Part shown: positions 62,819-64,000 of the stretch, in pieces
Layout: every line of letters starts with the position of its first letter
Numbering within the stretch: position 1 is the first letter of the stretch
NCBI GenBank assembly: GCA_023231475.1
Contig: JALJEE010001852.1
Coordinates: forward strand, 1 to 64,000
From: Seison nebaliae
Lineage: Eukaryota > Rotifera > Pararotatoria > Seisonacea > Seisonidae
DNA: 64,000 nt
Direction: 5' to 3'
Position numbers and translations under genes: made by a program
The notes under the pieces: model-generated
Seen by the model: only the letters and a program-made list of their open reading frames with translations
What the model was told of the DNA's origin: nothing
Database searches by the model: none

Positions 62819-64000
62819 ATGTTGATGGAATTTTCATTTTTTCATATTCATTCGATGAAATACTGATAGAAGAATCGGCATCACTAATAACAGAATGACG
62901 ATAGAGATGATGAGATTCATCATTGTTGTTATTGTTGTTGTTCGTATTTTCGTGACGTGATTGAAATGAATTATTTTTCAATTTTAACAATTGTTCTAAT
63001 GGTTCGCGGAAACGATGAAAAACGAATTTTAACGGAAATTTTCTTTTCGATTCAATATCATTCAATAATTCTTCTTCATTGAAACTGACAATGAAGATGA
63101 TGGTAGAGACGATGGTATTGATATGTGACATGACGGTTGACGACGCCATAAATATATTTAACATCATCTTCTTTATCTCATTTTCGATAAGTGAGAGATG
63201 TTGAAGAATTTCACTATTCTTCTCTCCCATCAACTTCCTCTCACAATGAGCGAGAAAATCTGTCGTCGTTTTCTCCGTTTGTCGTTGTTGTTGTTGCTGT
63301 TGTTGATATGAGAGAGAATTGAGACAATCATTCCATGTGAAGAAATTAGTGAGGAGTTTCGTTATCGACATTTCCAATTCACGAATAAGAAGAATTAATT
63401 GAATTCTCGATAATTTTAATTTGAGTGATGGTTGAAGAATATAATATGCTAATTGTAATTGTTTCAAATCATATCGAATTTTCTCTAATGTACATTCATC
63501 ATTTGTCGTATCGGAAATCATTTGTATGAAGGAATGACCTTCCTCAATTGTACGAGAGAATCCATCATTAATCTCGTTCATATCATGAAGGAACAATTCA
63601 AATAATTCTTTCGCAACATCCACATCCAGAACCGTCACATCTAATTGAGGAAATTGGAGATCATCCAAATCATTCAACCATGAATGAAGTTCCTGCGAAT
63701 GAGTATGATATGTCAATGACAATGTCAATGATTGATGTCTTCGATCAACTTTGAAGATAAATGATCGAATTAATTCTCTCAATTCATTCGCTTTCTTTTC
63801 AATGATACGAACAGCAAAATTGAAAACATTCGAATTCTCATTCTTTTGAATGAAACTTCCACCATTCTTCTTCTCATTCGAAGTGGTAGTGGTAGTGGTA
63901 GTGGTGGTGGTGGTGTTGATGATGGTGGAAAAATTATCATTTCCATTCGTATTCATTAATGATTGTATGTTTGATAATGATGATGATGATGATGATGAAA
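58242..64000 (-). CDS. TRIO: Trio/Kalirin-type RhoGEF (5' partial)
   Basis: It activates Rac/RhoG-type GTPases in cell and axon guidance. One uninterrupted frame covers 5.76 kb and stays open to the window edge; an in-frame ATG at 63956 is probably internal. The region 60.5-63.9 kb encodes long helices like spectrin repeats (with Trp-containing LHSWLNDL). The DH domain runs about 59.5-60.5 kb: LLTTEEIYVKDLRTCLDYYC, FPEDVGHCFVTWSHNFRMYV, SSMLIKPVQRITKYQLLLRE. The PH domain follows: RERRLFLFDSCLIIAKEV-type strand, LLTQDLGITEHIEG and CKFAIWAPYT, all close to Trio GEF1. A 125-residue Ser/Thr-rich insert interrupts DH after its CR3 block, and another sits before PH. The protein stops about 150 residues after PH, with no GEF2, SH3 or kinase domain. 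Confidence 0.87.

Overview
This window is nuclear DNA from a small, compact, AT-rich animal genome. Genes lie on both strands, often a few hundred bases apart or less. Introns are mostly 45-70 bases, GT-AG, with T-rich tails, and were placed here by reading-frame phase plus protein-family similarity. Many proteins carry Asn, Gln, His, Thr or Asp runs. The gene set is metazoan (Trio-type RhoGEF, C1q domain, MARVEL and LITAF proteins, CREB-type bZIP). The style resembles acariform mites, but an intact GAS8/DRC4 axonemal gene is a caution because such mites have non-flagellate sperm. The species is not determined. No prokaryotic or viral features, CRISPR arrays, rRNA or convincing tRNA genes were seen.

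Layout. 1-4.1 kb: the tail of a membrane-anchored protein, the mRNA cap methyltransferase RNMT (-), and an unknown membrane protein. 4.1-7.3 kb: mostly non-coding, with an orphan exon, a possible secreted-peptide ORF, a CA repeat and a full CRE site. 7.3-13.5 kb: a CREB/ATF bZIP factor, V-ATPase proteolipid c'', a LITAF-domain protein and a MARVEL protein, all (+). 13.5-21.9 kb: two (-) alpha-solenoid coding blocks flanking a (+) collagen/C1q gene; they may be two halves of one importin-like gene with the C1q gene nested in its intron. 23-30 kb: a coiled-coil protein, a basic protein that ends tail-to-tail with pICln (CLNS1A), GAS8, YKT6 and the mitochondrial rRNA dimethylase TFB1M. 32-37 kb: a class I phosphatidylinositol transfer protein and a large Asn-rich single-pass membrane protein. 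37-46 kb: gene-poor, with a large inverted tandem repeat and an aberrant Ras-like GTPase. 46-64 kb: a dual-specificity phosphatase, an enlarged WDR48/UAF1, the DDX11 helicase, an unknown repeat protein and a Trio-type RhoGEF running off the right edge.

Most genes are unrelated housekeeping functions: mRNA capping, snRNP assembly, mitochondrial ribosome modification, vacuolar acidification, SNARE fusion and lipid transfer. No operon-like pathway is evident. WDR48 and DDX11 both belong to DNA-repair or chromatid-cohesion biology, but are simply neighbours. No clearly new multi-gene system was found. The most unusual items are the possible nested C1q gene, the 330-bp inverted tandem repeat, the GTPase with about 200 extra residues between its G4 and G5 motifs, the in-frame 48-base intron splitting a bZIP basic region, and an unresolved coding patch at 44.7-45.9 kb.
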